Origin: Peptostreptococcus faecalis
GTDB lineage: Bacteria; Bacillota; Clostridia; Peptostreptococcales; Peptostreptococcaceae
DNA length: 64,000 bases
Direction: 5' to 3'
NCBI RefSeq assembly: GCF_900240845.1
Contig: NZ_OERU01000001.1
Coordinates: 703,079 to 767,078, forward strand
Part shown: one piece after another, positions 44,885-53,949 of the stretch
How the letters are laid out: every line of letters starts with the position of its first letter
Position numbering within the stretch: position 1 is the stretch's first letter
The notes under the pieces: model-generated
What the model was told of the DNA's origin: nothing
The model's input: the letters and a program-made list of their open reading frames with translations, nothing else
The model's database searches: none
Program-made: the position numbers and the translations under genes

Positions 44885-45631
44885 ATGAGCAAAAAAAAGT
44901 ACTATGCAGTTAAAAATGGAAGCGTTAAAGGAATTTATTTGACATGGGAAGACTGCAAAAAAATGGTAATAGGGTATAAAAATGCCGAATACAAATCATT
45001 TGAAAATCCATATTTAGCGATTGATTACTTAATTGGTAAAAATAGTGCCAAGGAACTTATAGATGAAGAAGAAAAAATAGATAAAGATACAAAGATAGTA
45101 AAAAAAGCAGATGAAGATGTAAAAATATTAGAAAAAATGGACAATAAAGATTTTATGAAAATTGATAATAATGAAAAAAATCAACATATAGATGAAAAGA
45201 CTTCAACTATTGACACTATTGACGCATATGTAGATGGAAGTTTTGATTCTTTAAATAAAACTTATGGTTCGGGCGTTGTGATACTAAAAAATGGAGAAGT
45301 CATAAAAGAAATTTCCCAAAAAGGATCTAATGAGAGCGATGATTATGTATCTATGAGGAATGTAGCTGGAGAAATTGATGCAGCTATGCTGGCTATGAAA
45401 TACTCTATTGAAAATGGATATAAAAATTTAAATATTCATTTTGACTACAATGGTATAGAAAAATGGTGTACAGGAGAATGGAAAAGAAACAAAGATGGAA
45501 CAAAAAAATATAATCAGTTTTGTAATGAAGCTAAGAAAAAAATAAATATTAATTTTGTAAAAGTCAAAGCTCATAGTGGTGATAAGTATAATGATATTGC
45601 AGATAAGTTAGCAAAAGAATCTCTTTTATAG
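44885..45631 (+). CDS. Ribonuclease HI with N-terminal viroplasmin (RHBD) domain
   Basis: Degrades RNA in RNA-DNA hybrids. Residues 4-50 form the hybrid-binding viroplasmin domain (KYYAVKNGSVKGIYLTWEDCKKMVIGYKNAEYKSF). A charged linker follows, then an RNase H fold with the catalytic set: Asp in DAYVDGSF, Glu in AGEIDAAML, Asp in HFDYNGIEKW, and His plus Asp in VKAHSGDKYNDIADKLAKES. The length of 248 residues fits the eukaryote-like RNase H1 found in Firmicutes. The ATG at 44885 follows AAGGTGATAAT; the longer frame from 44843 is rejected because it overlaps the upstream gene without a ribosome site. Confidence 0.92.
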   Translation: MSKKKYYAVKNGSVKGIYLTWEDCKKMVIGYKNAEYKSFENPYLAIDYLIGKNSAKELIDEEEKIDKDTKIVKKADEDVKILEKMDNKDFMKIDNNEKNQHIDEKTSTIDTIDAYVDGSFDSLNKTYGSGVVILKNGEVIKEISQKGSNESDDYVSMRNVAGEIDAAMLAMKYSIENGYKNLNIHFDYNGIEKWCTGEWKRNKDGTKKYNQFCNEAKKKININFVKVKAHSGDKYNDIADKLAKESLL

Positions 45632-45681
45632 AAAAAGGTATCAAAAATATTAAAAAAATGTCATAAATATCAAAAATACAT

Positions 45682-45710
45682 TTGCTAAAAGTGTCATAAT
45701 TTGTTATTAT
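45682..45710 (+). promoter_or_regulatory. Promoter of the 104-residue membrane protein gene
   Basis: TTGCTA (45682-45687), 17 bp, TATTAT (45705-45710). Two direct TGTCATAA repeats (45659-45666 and 45692-45699) lie 33 bp apart, one upstream of and one within the promoter. Confidence 0.65.
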
Positions 45711-45718
45711 ATTCATAT

Positions 45719-45750
45719 AGCGACAATTGAGGTCGGAGTATGAGTTGTTG
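45719..45750 (+). other. Leader hairpin before the small membrane protein gene
   Basis: GCGACAATT can pair with GTTGTTGC allowing G-U pairs, forming a stem near the predicted 5' end of the transcript. The function is unknown; it may stabilise or regulate the mRNA. Confidence 0.3.
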
Positions 45751-45780
45751 CAAATAAATTTGACGGGGGAGTGAGAAATA

Positions 45781-46095
45781 TTGAAAGATTTGAAAATAAG
45801 AATAATTAGTTTTCTGAATCGTGTATTGAGATACTTCGTATTTTCCTCTATCCTTTCATTTGGTGCATGCTTAACAATGATAATAATAAACCTTTTTGCA
45901 GGTGTATTGGTATCTGTAGGTTTTTATTTTATGTTATTTGCGATCTTCGATTTAGCTTTAACAACGCTTATTTGCGTATACAATAGTAATAAATTGTTTG
46001 CTCCAATGAACAAGAGACTTATCATGAAGCTAGAAAGAGAGCGTCTAGAAAAAGCTAGAAGAAGTAGAAGGAAAAACAATAAAAAAATATCTTAA
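45781..46095 (+). CDS. Small membrane protein with basic tail
   Basis: A 104-residue protein that I do not recognise. Two hydrophobic segments (FVFSSILSFGACLTMIIINLFA and VLVSVGFYFMLFAIFDLALTTLICVY) are followed by a strongly basic tail (MKLERERLEKARRSRRKNNKK) predicted to be cytoplasmic. The start is TTG at 45781, 7-10 nt from GGGGGAGTGA. It has its own promoter, a structured leader and a strong terminator, so it looks like a deliberately controlled gene. The S24 repressor gene converges on it. Confidence 0.65.
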   Translation: MKDLKIRIISFLNRVLRYFVFSSILSFGACLTMIIINLFAGVLVSVGFYFMLFAIFDLALTTLICVYNSNKLFAPMNKRLIMKLERERLEKARRSRRKNNKKIS

Positions 46096-46124
46096 TATTT
46101 AAATAAAATATATATTGAATTTTC

Positions 46125-46150
46125 GAGCACAGTTAACTGTGCTCTTTTAT
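46125..46150. terminator. Palindromic terminator
   Basis: A perfect GAGCACAG/CTGTGCTC stem (46125-46132 with 46137-46144) has a TTAA loop and is followed by TTTTATTTTT. It lies between convergent genes; the T-run favours + strand termination. Confidence 0.9.
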
Positions 46151-46172
46151 TTTTGTTCAAAGTTTTGATATA

Positions 46173-46847
46173 TTAAAATTTTGAACAAAACATTATAACT
46201 TTTCCTATAATTTTAAGATTATCAGTATTATCATAGTCGAATGTAATTTCTCTGAAAGAAGAATCATAGCTTTCTGGCACAAAGATGTATTTTTTTTCTT
46301 TTTTATTATTAAAAAATTTCTTAACACTATAATTGTATTCATCGCTAAAAACCACTATATCTCCATCTCTTATAGAGTGCATATTGATTTCTGTAATGAT
46401 AGCTATAAAGGATTTATCAGGAATAACTTTATTCATACTATCACCATTAACTTTCATTATGAGAATATCTTTTCTGTTTGCATATTTACCCAAAAATAAA
46501 TTTGGAATTTCTATTTGATCGGCAAAGTCATAGCCATCTATATTGTCAGGGACCCCTGCCGACACCGAATTATCAATATATCTATACGTATTTTGATTTA
46601 GATTTGGGGAGTTAGGATCATATACATCTATAAATTTATTATCAGAATGACACATCAGCCACTCTGGATTCACGTTTAAAACTTCTGCAAATTTTATTAT
46701 TTTATCTTGTTTTGGTAAATATTTACCGGACATATACGAACTAATTGATCCTTTATTAATACCAGTCAACATTGATAGAGAATATTGGCTCATACTACTG
46801 TCTTTTAATGATTCCTTCATCCTTGAGATAAATAAATCTTTATTCAT
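46173..46847 (-). CDS. S24 (LexA/CI-type) transcriptional repressor
   Basis: A 224-residue protein. An XRE helix-turn-helix lies at residues 1-65 (QYSLSMLTGINKGSISSYMSG). An S24 peptidase-like domain has the Ala97-Gly98 cleavage site (SVSAGVPDN), nucleophile Ser137 (NGDSMNK) and base Lys176 (YSVKKFF). This is the layout of phage CI and of self-cleaving stress repressors, so RecA-triggered autocleavage is plausible. No phage genes are nearby. The ribosome site AAGGAGATC precedes the ATG at 46847. Confidence 0.88.
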   Translation of the reverse strand: MNKDLFISRMKESLKDSSMSQYSLSMLTGINKGSISSYMSGKYLPKQDKIIKFAEVLNVNPEWLMCHSDNKFIDVYDPNSPNLNQNTYRYIDNSVSAGVPDNIDGYDFADQIEIPNLFLGKYANRKDILIMKVNGDSMNKVIPDKSFIAIITEINMHSIRDGDIVVFSDEYNYSVKKFFNNKKEKKYIFVPESYDSSFREITFDYDNTDNLKIIGKVIMFCSKF

Positions 46848-46876
46848 AATAGATCTCCTTTTCGCTTTGTAATTCT

Positions 46877-46904
46877 ATTATATCATATAGTTAAGAAAAC
46901 GCAA
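46877..46904 (-). promoter_or_regulatory. Promoter of the S24 repressor gene
   Basis: On the - strand: TTGCGT (46904-46899), 16 bp, extended TGATATAAT (TATAAT 46882-46877). Confidence 0.65.
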
Positions 46905-46950
46905 CCTATATTTTTGTAATTATTTTGATTCTATTTTTTTATACGTAATA

Positions 46951-46980
46951 TTGATAAAAATTACATCCTTGTGATATAAT
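46951..46980 (+). promoter_or_regulatory. Promoter of the vanW-family gene
   Basis: TTGATA (46951-46956), 18 bp, extended TGATATAAT (TATAAT 46975-46980). The leader to the start codon is about 155 nt. Confidence 0.65.
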
Positions 46981-47100
46981 ACATAAGAATAGTTAAATAG
47001 AGTTATTATTTGATTTTAAAAAATATTTTAAGGTTTAGTGGACTAATAACTATAGTATTTGTGTTACATAATTATAGTAATCAGAAGGAGTTTGAATTTG

Positions 47101-47154
47101 TTGAACCGTTCTGATATTTTTATTTTTAGAAGGAGAAAAGAATGGAACTGTTAA
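47101..47154 (+). other. Possible leader peptide ORF overlapping the vanW start
   Basis: A TTG at 47101, 10 nt after AGAAGGAG (47083-47090), opens a 17-codon frame that ends at 47154, 13 bp inside the vanW-family gene. Its ribosome site lies in an ATCAGAA/TTCTGAT inverted repeat (around 47081-47115). It may couple translation or be chance. Confidence 0.2.
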
Positions 47155-48593
47155 AAGGGAATAAAAAAATTTTTATTTCTGTAGGAATACTTGTAGGAGT
47201 ATTAGTAGTAGGTACTGCTTATTTAGGTTATCAGGTGAATTCTGATAAAATTGCAAAAAATGTTATAGTAGCAGGTGTTGACGTTGGAAAAATGACAAAA
47301 TCTGAAGCTTTAAATAAATTGAAATCAAACGAAAAGTTAAAGAATATGATACTTTCTTATAAAGGTAAAAAATGGGATGTATCTAGAGATGATATTAACT
47401 TAGATATTGATTTTAATAAAACTGCTGAGGATGCATTAAAATTCAACAAAAGTAAGGGATTTTTTTCAAATATGATTATTACATTAAAAGCAGATTTTGG
47501 TAGTAAAAGCACAGTCCCTCTATCTATGACTTACGATAAAGTAAAATTAAAGAGTAAGTTAGAGAATATAAAAAAGGATTTTGATAGTCCTGTTAAAGAT
47601 GCAACATTAGAATTCAAAAACGAAAAAACAGTCATCATAGCAGATGAAGCTGGAAAGAGCCTAAATATAAAATCATCACTTGACAATATTGATAAAAATT
47701 TAAAAAAAGACAAATTTAATATTAATTTAGTAGTTGATTTGAAAGAAGCAAAATTGAAGAAAGACGATTTAAAAGGAATTGATACTATGTTGGCTTCCTT
47801 TTCAACTGGATTTGGTGGAATGCCTGGAAGAGATTATAATATTGTGAAATCTGCTCTTGATACAAGCGGTGTTATATTAAAGCCAGGTGAAGAATTTTCA
47901 TTCAATGCATTAACGGGAGACAAGTCAATTGCAAATGGATATAAATATGCGCCTGTTATAGAAAGTGGAAAGCTTGTAATGGGAGTAGGTGGAGGAGTTT
48001 GCCAGACATCTTCTACAATATTTAACACAGCGTTGCTTTCAGGAATGGAAATAACAACTAGAAGAAATCATTCAATACCTTCAGATTATGTAAAATTGGG
48101 AAGAGATGCAACTATTACTGACGGCAAATCTGGACAGGATTTTAAATTTAAAAATCCTTATAAAAATGCAGTATATATAAAGAATTACTCGACTGGAAAT
48201 AAAATAGTATCCCAAATATACGGATCAAAAGAAGACAAACAAAATATAGATATAACGACTCAAATGACAAGTTCATATGGTGGTGGAAGTAAGGTTATAA
48301 AAGATGCTAGTTTACCAGCTGGGAAAAAGGTTATTGAAAAATATTCTAGACCGGGATATGGTGTTATAACATATAGAATTTACAAGGACGGTTCAGGAAA
48401 AACTACTAAAACTGAAAAAGTTGCAACTAGTAGTTATCCATCACAGGTAGGAATAGTAAGAGTGGGGGCCGCTCCGGCAAAACCAGTGGCTAAACCAGTG
48501 GCTAAACCGGCTACAACTGGAGTAAAAAAACCTGCAACACAAGCTCCAGCAACAAATGTTCAAACTGGAACATCGACTGTAGCAAAGCAATAA
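47142..48593 (+). CDS. VanW-family peptidoglycan-associated protein
   Basis: A 483-residue exported protein with an N-terminal membrane anchor (IFISVGILVGVLVVGTAYLGY), a peptidoglycan-binding-4-like domain (about 38-215), a VanW domain (FSTGFGGMPGRDYNIVKSAL... GVGGGVCQTSSTIFNTAL ... RRNHSIPSDYV) and a G5-like beta segment (about 370-445). A Pro/Ala/Lys-rich tail follows, with KPVA repeats that suggest wall spanning. VanW is named from vancomycin clusters, but most members are general wall proteins of unknown role. AGAAGGAG precedes the ATG. Confidence 0.85.
   Translation: MELLKGNKKIFISVGILVGVLVVGTAYLGYQVNSDKIAKNVIVAGVDVGKMTKSEALNKLKSNEKLKNMILSYKGKKWDVSRDDINLDIDFNKTAEDALKFNKSKGFFSNMIITLKADFGSKSTVPLSMTYDKVKLKSKLENIKKDFDSPVKDATLEFKNEKTVIIADEAGKSLNIKSSLDNIDKNLKKDKFNINLVVDLKEAKLKKDDLKGIDTMLASFSTGFGGMPGRDYNIVKSALDTSGVILKPGEEFSFNALTGDKSIANGYKYAPVIESGKLVMGVGGGVCQTSSTIFNTALLSGMEITTRRNHSIPSDYVKLGRDATITDGKSGQDFKFKNPYKNAVYIKNYSTGNKIVSQIYGSKEDKQNIDITTQMTSSYGGGSKVIKDASLPAGKKVIEKYSRPGYGVITYRIYKDGSGKTTKTEKVATSSYPSQVGIVRVGAAPAKPVAKPVAKPATTGVKKPATQAPATNVQTGTSTVAKQ
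48480..48512 (+). repeat. 12-bp repeat in the VanW protein tail
   Basis: Two exact 12-bp copies (AAACCAGTGGCT, 48480-48491 and 48492-48503) and a partial third encode KPVAKPVAKPA. Confidence 0.85.
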
Positions 48594-48608
48594 TTTGAAA
48601 TTATTATT

Positions 48609-48638
48609 AAAAAAGCTTAGATTTTCTGAGCTTTTTTT
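48609..48638 (+). terminator. Terminator after the VanW gene
   Basis: AAAAAAGCTTAGA pairs with TCTGAGCTTTTTT (one G-U) around a short loop, ending in a T-run. Confidence 0.9.
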
Positions 48639-48708
48639 GTTTTTTATTTTACTGTGATAAAACAAATTATATTATAGAGTTAATATCTAGTGAATAAATG
48701 TGAAATTC

Positions 48709-48717
48709 TGATATAAT
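48709..48717 (+). promoter_or_regulatory. Extended -10 promoter of the YitT-family gene
   Basis: TGATATAAT with no clear -35, 62 bp before the start codon. Confidence 0.5.
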
Positions 48718-48778
48718 ATTAAGTATACTAAAAAAATTTATTGAGTAAGTTTTAAATTACATTAATTTGGAGGTAACA

Positions 48779-49648
48779 ATGAGTCAAGTCAAGGATAGAG
48801 TAGGCGAGTATCCAATTTTGAGAATAGGTATGATTATTTTAGGTCTAGTTATATCTGCAATAGGTGTAAATGGTTTTTTAAGACAGGCACATCTTTTAAG
48901 TGGTGGTATTACTGGATTTGCAACAACAATAAACTACATTACAGGAATGAACGTAGGTTTGATGACATTTTTGTTAAATATTCCAATATTTGTACTAGGT
49001 TTCATGTTTTTAAAAAGAGAATTTTGTATAGTAAGTTTGATTAACATGGTAATATATTCTATTATATTAGGTTTGACGCAGGAAGTTGGTTCGATAATTC
49101 CTATAAAAGATGACATATTTATCCAAACTATTGTAGGTGGATTTTTAAATGGACTAGGAGTAGGAATAGTATTTAGAGCTAGAGCTTCAACTGGTGGAAC
49201 AGATATAATAGCCGCAATATTAAAAATAAAGAAAAATATAGATATTAAAGATACTAATTTTGCTTCAAACATAGTTGTAGTTCTTTTGGGTAGTGCCTTA
49301 TTTGGTTTAAGCTTAGGACTGTACACATTAATAGGTTTTTATGTAGGTTCAATAGCTCTTGGATTTATAAAAGATGCAATGAATTATCAAAAATCTTTGA
49401 TAATAATATCTGATAAACCAGAAGATATTGCTGAAGATATTATGAAAGAACTCGTAAGAGGAGTAACTTTTATACATGCTGAAGGAGCATACACAGGAGA
49501 AGAGAAAAAAATAATTTACACCATTGCTTCTTCAAATGAAATTCCAAAAATAAAAGAAATAGCCTTTAATCAAGATCCAGGTGCGTTTATATCTATTCAT
49601 GAAATTACTGAAGTAAAAGGTCGTGGATTTAAGTCAAAAGATCTGTAA
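48779..49648 (+). CDS. YitT-family membrane protein (DUF161 plus DUF2179)
   Basis: A 289-residue protein. The membrane half has five to six helices with the family landmarks INGFLRQAHLLSGGITGFA-like and GIGVVFRARASTGGTDIIA-like sequences. The C-terminal DUF2179 (about 220-289: SLIIISDKPEDIAEDIM...GRGFKSKDL) is a soluble ligand-binding-like domain. The transport role is unproven. The ATG at 48779 follows GGAGGT; the frame extending to 48767 lacks a ribosome site. Confidence 0.88.
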   Translation: MSQVKDRVGEYPILRIGMIILGLVISAIGVNGFLRQAHLLSGGITGFATTINYITGMNVGLMTFLLNIPIFVLGFMFLKREFCIVSLINMVIYSIILGLTQEVGSIIPIKDDIFIQTIVGGFLNGLGVGIVFRARASTGGTDIIAAILKIKKNIDIKDTNFASNIVVVLLGSALFGLSLGLYTLIGFYVGSIALGFIKDAMNYQKSLIIISDKPEDIAEDIMKELVRGVTFIHAEGAYTGEEKKIIYTIASSNEIPKIKEIAFNQDPGAFISIHEITEVKGRGFKSKDL

Positions 49649-49653
49649 AAAAC

Positions 49654-49686
49654 AAACTGTAAAATTTTAAATACAGTTTTTGGTTT
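49654..49686 (+). terminator. Weak terminator after yitT-like gene
   Basis: An 8-bp AAACTGTA/TACAGTTT stem (49654-49661 with 49672-49679) has a 10-nt loop and a short T-rich tail. Weaker than the other terminators here. Confidence 0.5.
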
Positions 49687-49793
49687 AAAAAAATAGAGAA
49701 ATATAATATAATAATAGTATTGCGTATAATTATGTTAAAACTATAAATTAAAATAAATTTATAAAATCTGATAATGAATGGAGGGGAGTTAAT

Positions 49794-50753
49794 TTGAGCT
49801 TGTCAAAAAACTATGTAGAACTGTACAATAGCTATTTTAATGAAATTGACGATATAAAGAAAAACTTGAAAATGTTCAAATTAAAAAAAAATAACGCTCT
49901 AAAAAAAGGTATTTTTGCATCTGAGAGAGAAGTATTAGAATTAGAAACCCAATTAAAGGGAGAATCTTCTGAGAAAATAGAAAAACTAAAAGAAATAACA
50001 AAAGAAAAAGAAGAATATATTGAATCACAAAAAGAAGAAATTTCAAAAAATGAAAACCTTGCAGATGTGCTAAATTTTTTAGAAGATAGCGATGAAGACA
50101 AGGTGGACGAAGCAAGAGAAAATGATATGGTTCAAATATATAGATTCACAAATGGTGACATGTATATTGGAAGACTTCTAGATGGTAAAATGATAGGAAT
50201 TGGGTCATACATTTTTTCGCCTGAAGATGAGGAAGATGAGGGTGCAATAAACACAGAGTATATTGGGAACTTTGTAAATGGAGTTAGAGAAGGTAAGGGA
50301 TCCTTTACTTTTTCAAATGGAAACGAATATATTGGTAATTTTAAAAACAATAAAAGTAACGGCATAGGAAGAATGAAGTACAACAACGGTGATGAGTACC
50401 TTGGTAACTGGTTAGATGGTAAAAAAGAAGGTATAGGAATGTACACTTGGGAAGATGGATATATTTACATAGGAGACTTTAAAGATAGCCGTATGGACGG
50501 AATGGGATCATGTTTTAATTCAAAAGGCGAACTAGTTTACGATGGAGAATGGAAAAAGGGACAGATCCATGGTAATGGAAGGTATATTTGGAATAAAAAT
50601 AAAAGCTATGAAGGTGAATTTCAGCAAGGTCAAAAACATGGAACTGGAACATTTTATTTAAATGGTGAACCAGTTTATACTGGAACATGGAAATATGATA
50701 AACCATCTATTTTTAACAAGAGTTTTGAAGATATTTTTGATAAGTTAGTCTAA
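49794..50753 (+). CDS. MORN-repeat protein with N-terminal coiled coil
   Basis: A 319-residue protein. Residues 1-105 are charged and probably coiled coil (QLKGESSEKIEKLKEITKEKEEYIESQKEEI). Residues 115 to about 305 hold seven or eight MORN repeats of the form YIGNFKNNKSNGIGRMKYNNGD. MORN repeats bind lipids or partner proteins and dimerise in eukaryotes; bacterial roles are poorly known. It has no membrane segment and no catalytic motif. The start is TTG at 49794, 5 nt after GGAGGGGAG. It is followed by the dnaG operon, which has its own promoter. Confidence 0.82.
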   Translation: MSLSKNYVELYNSYFNEIDDIKKNLKMFKLKKNNALKKGIFASEREVLELETQLKGESSEKIEKLKEITKEKEEYIESQKEEISKNENLADVLNFLEDSDEDKVDEARENDMVQIYRFTNGDMYIGRLLDGKMIGIGSYIFSPEDEEDEGAINTEYIGNFVNGVREGKGSFTFSNGNEYIGNFKNNKSNGIGRMKYNNGDEYLGNWLDGKKEGIGMYTWEDGYIYIGDFKDSRMDGMGSCFNSKGELVYDGEWKKGQIHGNGRYIWNKNKSYEGEFQQGQKHGTGTFYLNGEPVYTGTWKYDKPSIFNKSFEDIFDKLV

Positions 50754-50827
50754 AAATTTAATAAAAATTATTATGAAAGAAGGATATTGGTACATTTTGT
50801 CGAATTAGTTTAGAGAACGGTGTATTG

Positions 50828-50856
50828 TTGACAAAATATAAAAATAATGCGATAAT
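50828..50856 (+). promoter_or_regulatory. Promoter of the dnaG-rpoD operon
   Basis: A consensus TTGACA (50828-50833), 17 bp, GATAAT (50851-50856), 33 bp before dnaG. Confidence 0.75.
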
Positions 50857-50889
50857 GTAGTTTTAGCAATAATAGTTAAAGGTGATACC

Positions 50890-52716
50890 ATGGATGATTT
50901 AAAAAACGTTTTAGAAGAAATTAAAATTAGAAATAATATAGAAGATATAATTTCTAATTATATACAGCTTAAACCTTCTGGATCAAACTACAAAGGACTC
51001 TGCCCTTTTCATAGAGAAAAGACCCCTTCTTTCCATGTAAATGCATCAAAACAAATATATAAATGTTTTGGTTGCGGAGAAGGGGGAGATGTTATTTCTT
51101 TCATAATGAAAATAGAAAATCTTGACTTTATAGATTCCGTCAAATTTCTTGCAAAGAGAAGCGGTATAGAAATTAATGATAACATTGATGAAGATACAAA
51201 AAATAAGCTTGAAAGAGAAAAGAAATTTCTGGAAATACATGTAGAGGCTGCAAGATTTTTTTATTTTAATTTAATGAAAAAAGATAATGATGGTTACAGA
51301 TATCTAATTAGAAGAGGTTTGGACGAAAAGACAATAAAAACTTTTGGATTAGGGTATGCTTATGACAGCTGGGATTTACTAAAGCGTCATTTGATATCTA
51401 AAAATTACTCAATTGAGGATTTGTACGATTGTGGTTTGATAAGTCAAAATAAAAGTATGACTAATTACTATGATAAATTCAGAAATAGAGTTATGTTTCC
51501 TATATTTAACTATAAGGGAAATGTAATTGGATTTGGAGGTAGAGTATTAGATGACTCTCTTCCTAAATACTTAAATTCTCCGGATACTGAATTATTTAAT
51601 AAAAGGTATAATCTGTATGGTTTGAATTTTGCTAGAAAGCATATAGGGAATCAAAAGACTTTAATTTTGGTAGAAGGTTATATGGATCTTATATCTCTTT
51701 ATCAGTTTGGGATAAAAAATGTAGTGGCTACTTTAGGAACTGCTTTAACCGATGCGCAGGTAACATTGATTAAAAAATTTGCCGATACAGTGATTTTATC
51801 ATACGATTCTGATAGTGCTGGAATAAATGCCACTTTGAGGGCTATTGGAATATTAGAAAAGCAGTTAGTAACACCTAAGGTTATAGATTTAGAAAATAGT
51901 AAAGATCCAGATGAATTTATACGTTCAAAAGGAGTTGGTTATTTTTTAAATTCAATAGATAATGCATCGGATTCAAATAAATTTAAAATAGATGTTTTGC
52001 TAAAGGGATACAATATAAATGATGGAAAAGAAAAAATGCTTTTTCTTAAAGAAGCAGTTAAAATTCTTAAAAGTATAAATAGCCCTATTGAAACTGAATT
52101 TTATATTAGTTATCTTTCTGGGATAACAAAAACAAATAAGGAAATAATATTGTCTGAACTTAGAGGTAATAGTGGTAGTACTGGATTTAAAAAGAAAAAA
52201 AATATTACCCAACATGTGAATAAAACACCATCTATAAAAAAAATGAAAGAAATTGAAGATGGGAATGTATTTGTAGAGATGAATTTAATTAAGGCAATGC
52301 TGATTAACAAGAAAGCAAGAGATATAATTCCATTAAAAATTGGAGTTGAAGAATTTATTAATGAAAATAGCAAAAAAATATACTCGATAGTTTCAAATAG
52401 TCAAAATGAGGGCATTATTAACATTGACGGCGAAAGTAGTGTAACAATTGAACCTGATTATTTAAAGAAATTAGATAAAATAAATTTATCAGAGATAGAC
52501 TTAAATGATATATTAGAGTTGGAGAAAATGATAGTCCATTTTGCTAAAATAAGTACTAAAGAGAAAATTAATAAATTGTCTAAAAGGCAAAAAATATTAG
52601 AAGATAGAAGAAAAACAATTGAAAGTGCTAGCCAGGAGGCTGAAGAGGTAGATTTGGAGATTATGAAAATAGCTTTAGAAATAGTATCAGAAAACAAAAA
52701 ATTGAAATTATTCTAG
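50890..52716 (+). CDS. dnaG: DNA primase
   Basis: Synthesises RNA primers at the replication fork. The zinc-binding CHC2 domain has Cys38, His41, Cys59 and Cys62. The RNA polymerase basic domain follows, then the Toprim core ([17 protein letters not shown], and SYDSDSAG). The C-terminal ~150 residues are the helicase-interaction region. The length of 608 residues is normal. AAAGGTGATA precedes the ATG. It lies directly before rpoD, as in the classical macromolecular synthesis operon, but without rpsU in front. Confidence 0.96.
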   Translation: MDDLKNVLEEIKIRNNIEDIISNYIQLKPSGSNYKGLCPFHREKTPSFHVNASKQIYKCFGCGEGGDVISFIMKIENLDFIDSVKFLAKRSGIEINDNIDEDTKNKLEREKKFLEIHVEAARFFYFNLMKKDNDGYRYLIRRGLDEKTIKTFGLGYAYDSWDLLKRHLISKNYSIEDLYDCGLISQNKSMTNYYDKFRNRVMFPIFNYKGNVIGFGGRVLDDSLPKYLNSPDTELFNKRYNLYGLNFARKHIGNQKTLILVEGYMDLISLYQFGIKNVVATLGTALTDAQVTLIKKFADTVILSYDSDSAGINATLRAIGILEKQLVTPKVIDLENSKDPDEFIRSKGVGYFLNSIDNASDSNKFKIDVLLKGYNINDGKEKMLFLKEAVKILKSINSPIETEFYISYLSGITKTNKEIILSELRGNSGSTGFKKKKNITQHVNKTPSIKKMKEIEDGNVFVEMNLIKAMLINKKARDIIPLKIGVEEFINENSKKIYSIVSNSQNEGIINIDGESSVTIEPDYLKKLDKINLSEIDLNDILELEKMIVHFAKISTKEKINKLSKRQKILEDRRKTIESASQEAEEVDLEIMKIALEIVSENKKLKLF

Positions 52717-52730
52717 GAAGGAGGTTAGTT

Positions 52731-53888
52731 ATGGCGGAGAAACAAGATAAAGCAGCAATGAATAAATTAGCTCAGAAAAAGTTGTTTGAAAAAGGGAAAA
52801 AAGAAGGCACAGTTACTATTATGGATATCATGGAGGCTTTTCAAGATAGTGAAATGAATAAAGAAGTAGCAGAAAACCTTTATGAAACTTTAGGTAATCT
52901 TGGAATAGAAGTGGTTGATGGAAAAGAAAAAAAAGCAACTATAGACTTAACTGAACCTGATGACCTAGATATTAAATCAATTGATGAAGAATCGGAAAAA
53001 GAAAAAGATGAATCATCTGATGGAAATCCTACACCTGAAATTGCAATACCGAAAGGTATAAATATTGATGATCCTGTAAAAATGTATTTAAAAGAAATTG
53101 GTAAAATTCCTTTGCTAAAGCCTCATGAGGAAGTTGAACTTGCAAAGAAGATGGATGAGGGCGACGAGATTTCAAAACAAAAGCTTGTTGAGGCCAATTT
53201 GCGTCTTGTTGTAAGTATTGCCAAAAGATATGTGGGAAGAGGAATGTTATTTTTAGATTTGATACAAGAGGGAAATCTAGGACTGATAAAGGCAGTAGAA
53301 AAATTTGACTATAAAAAGGGTTATAAGTTTTCTACGTATGCAACATGGTGGATCAGACAGGCAATCACTAGAGCTATTGCCGATCAAGCAAGAACTATAA
53401 GAATACCAGTTCATATGGTTGAAACTATAAATAAGTTAATTAGAGTATCTAGACAATTATTACAGCAGCTAGGAAGAGATCCTAAGCCAGAAGAAATTGC
53501 CGAAGAAATGAACCTATCTGAAGAAAAAGTAAGAGAAATAATGAAGATAGCACAGGATCCTGTTTCACTTGAAACTCCTATTGGAGAGGAAGAGGATAGT
53601 CATTTAGGAGATTTTATTCCTGATGAAGATGCTCCGGCACCGGCTGAAGCAGCAGCTTATTCGTTATTAAAGGAACAAATTGAAGAGGTACTTGGAACTT
53701 TAAATGAAAGAGAACAGAAAGTTTTGAAGCTAAGATTTGGACTTGAAGACGGAAGAGCTCGTACTTTGGAAGAAGTTGGAAAAGAATTTGATGTTACTAG
53801 AGAAAGAATAAGACAGATTGAAGCGAAGGCTTTAAGAAAATTAAGACATCCTAGTAGATCAAAAAAATTACGTGATTATTTAGATTAA
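52731..53888 (+). CDS. rpoD: Primary sigma factor (sigma-A/RpoD)
   Basis: The housekeeping sigma factor. A short region 1.1 is followed by region 1.2 ([14 protein letters not shown]), region 2 ([40 protein letters not shown]... [16 protein letters not shown]), region 3, and region 4 ([12 protein letters not shown]... [30 protein letters not shown]). The length of 385 residues is typical for Firmicutes. AAGGAGG overlaps the 3' end of dnaG and sits 14 bp after its stop, so the two are coexpressed. The near-consensus promoters seen in this window fit this sigma. Confidence 0.97.
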   Translation: MAEKQDKAAMNKLAQKKLFEKGKKEGTVTIMDIMEAFQDSEMNKEVAENLYETLGNLGIEVVDGKEKKATIDLTEPDDLDIKSIDEESEKEKDESSDGNPTPEIAIPKGINIDDPVKMYLKEIGKIPLLKPHEEVELAKKMDEGDEISKQKLVEANLRLVVSIAKRYVGRGMLFLDLIQEGNLGLIKAVEKFDYKKGYKFSTYATWWIRQAITRAIADQARTIRIPVHMVETINKLIRVSRQLLQQLGRDPKPEEIAEEMNLSEEKVREIMKIAQDPVSLETPIGEEEDSHLGDFIPDEDAPAPAEAAAYSLLKEQIEEVLGTLNEREQKVLKLRFGLEDGRARTLEEVGKEFDVTRERIRQIEAKALRKLRHPSRSKKLRDYLD

Positions 53889-53892
53889 TTTT

Positions 53893-53930
53893 AAGGCATA
53901 TATTTATTACTAGTAAATATATGCCTTTTT
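53893..53930 (+). terminator. Terminator after rpoD
   Basis: A perfect 14-bp stem (53893-53906 with 53914-53927) has a 7-nt loop and leads into five Ts. Read-through is likely partial, as trmK begins 20 bp later without a clear promoter of its own. Confidence 0.85.
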
Positions 53931-53949
53931 AGATATAGGAGTATAGTAA

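Noticed and set aside
48934-49326. 130-codon antisense frame opposite the YitT-family gene
   Set aside because: It is opposite strongly conserved membrane helices, and its composition reflects the complementary strand.
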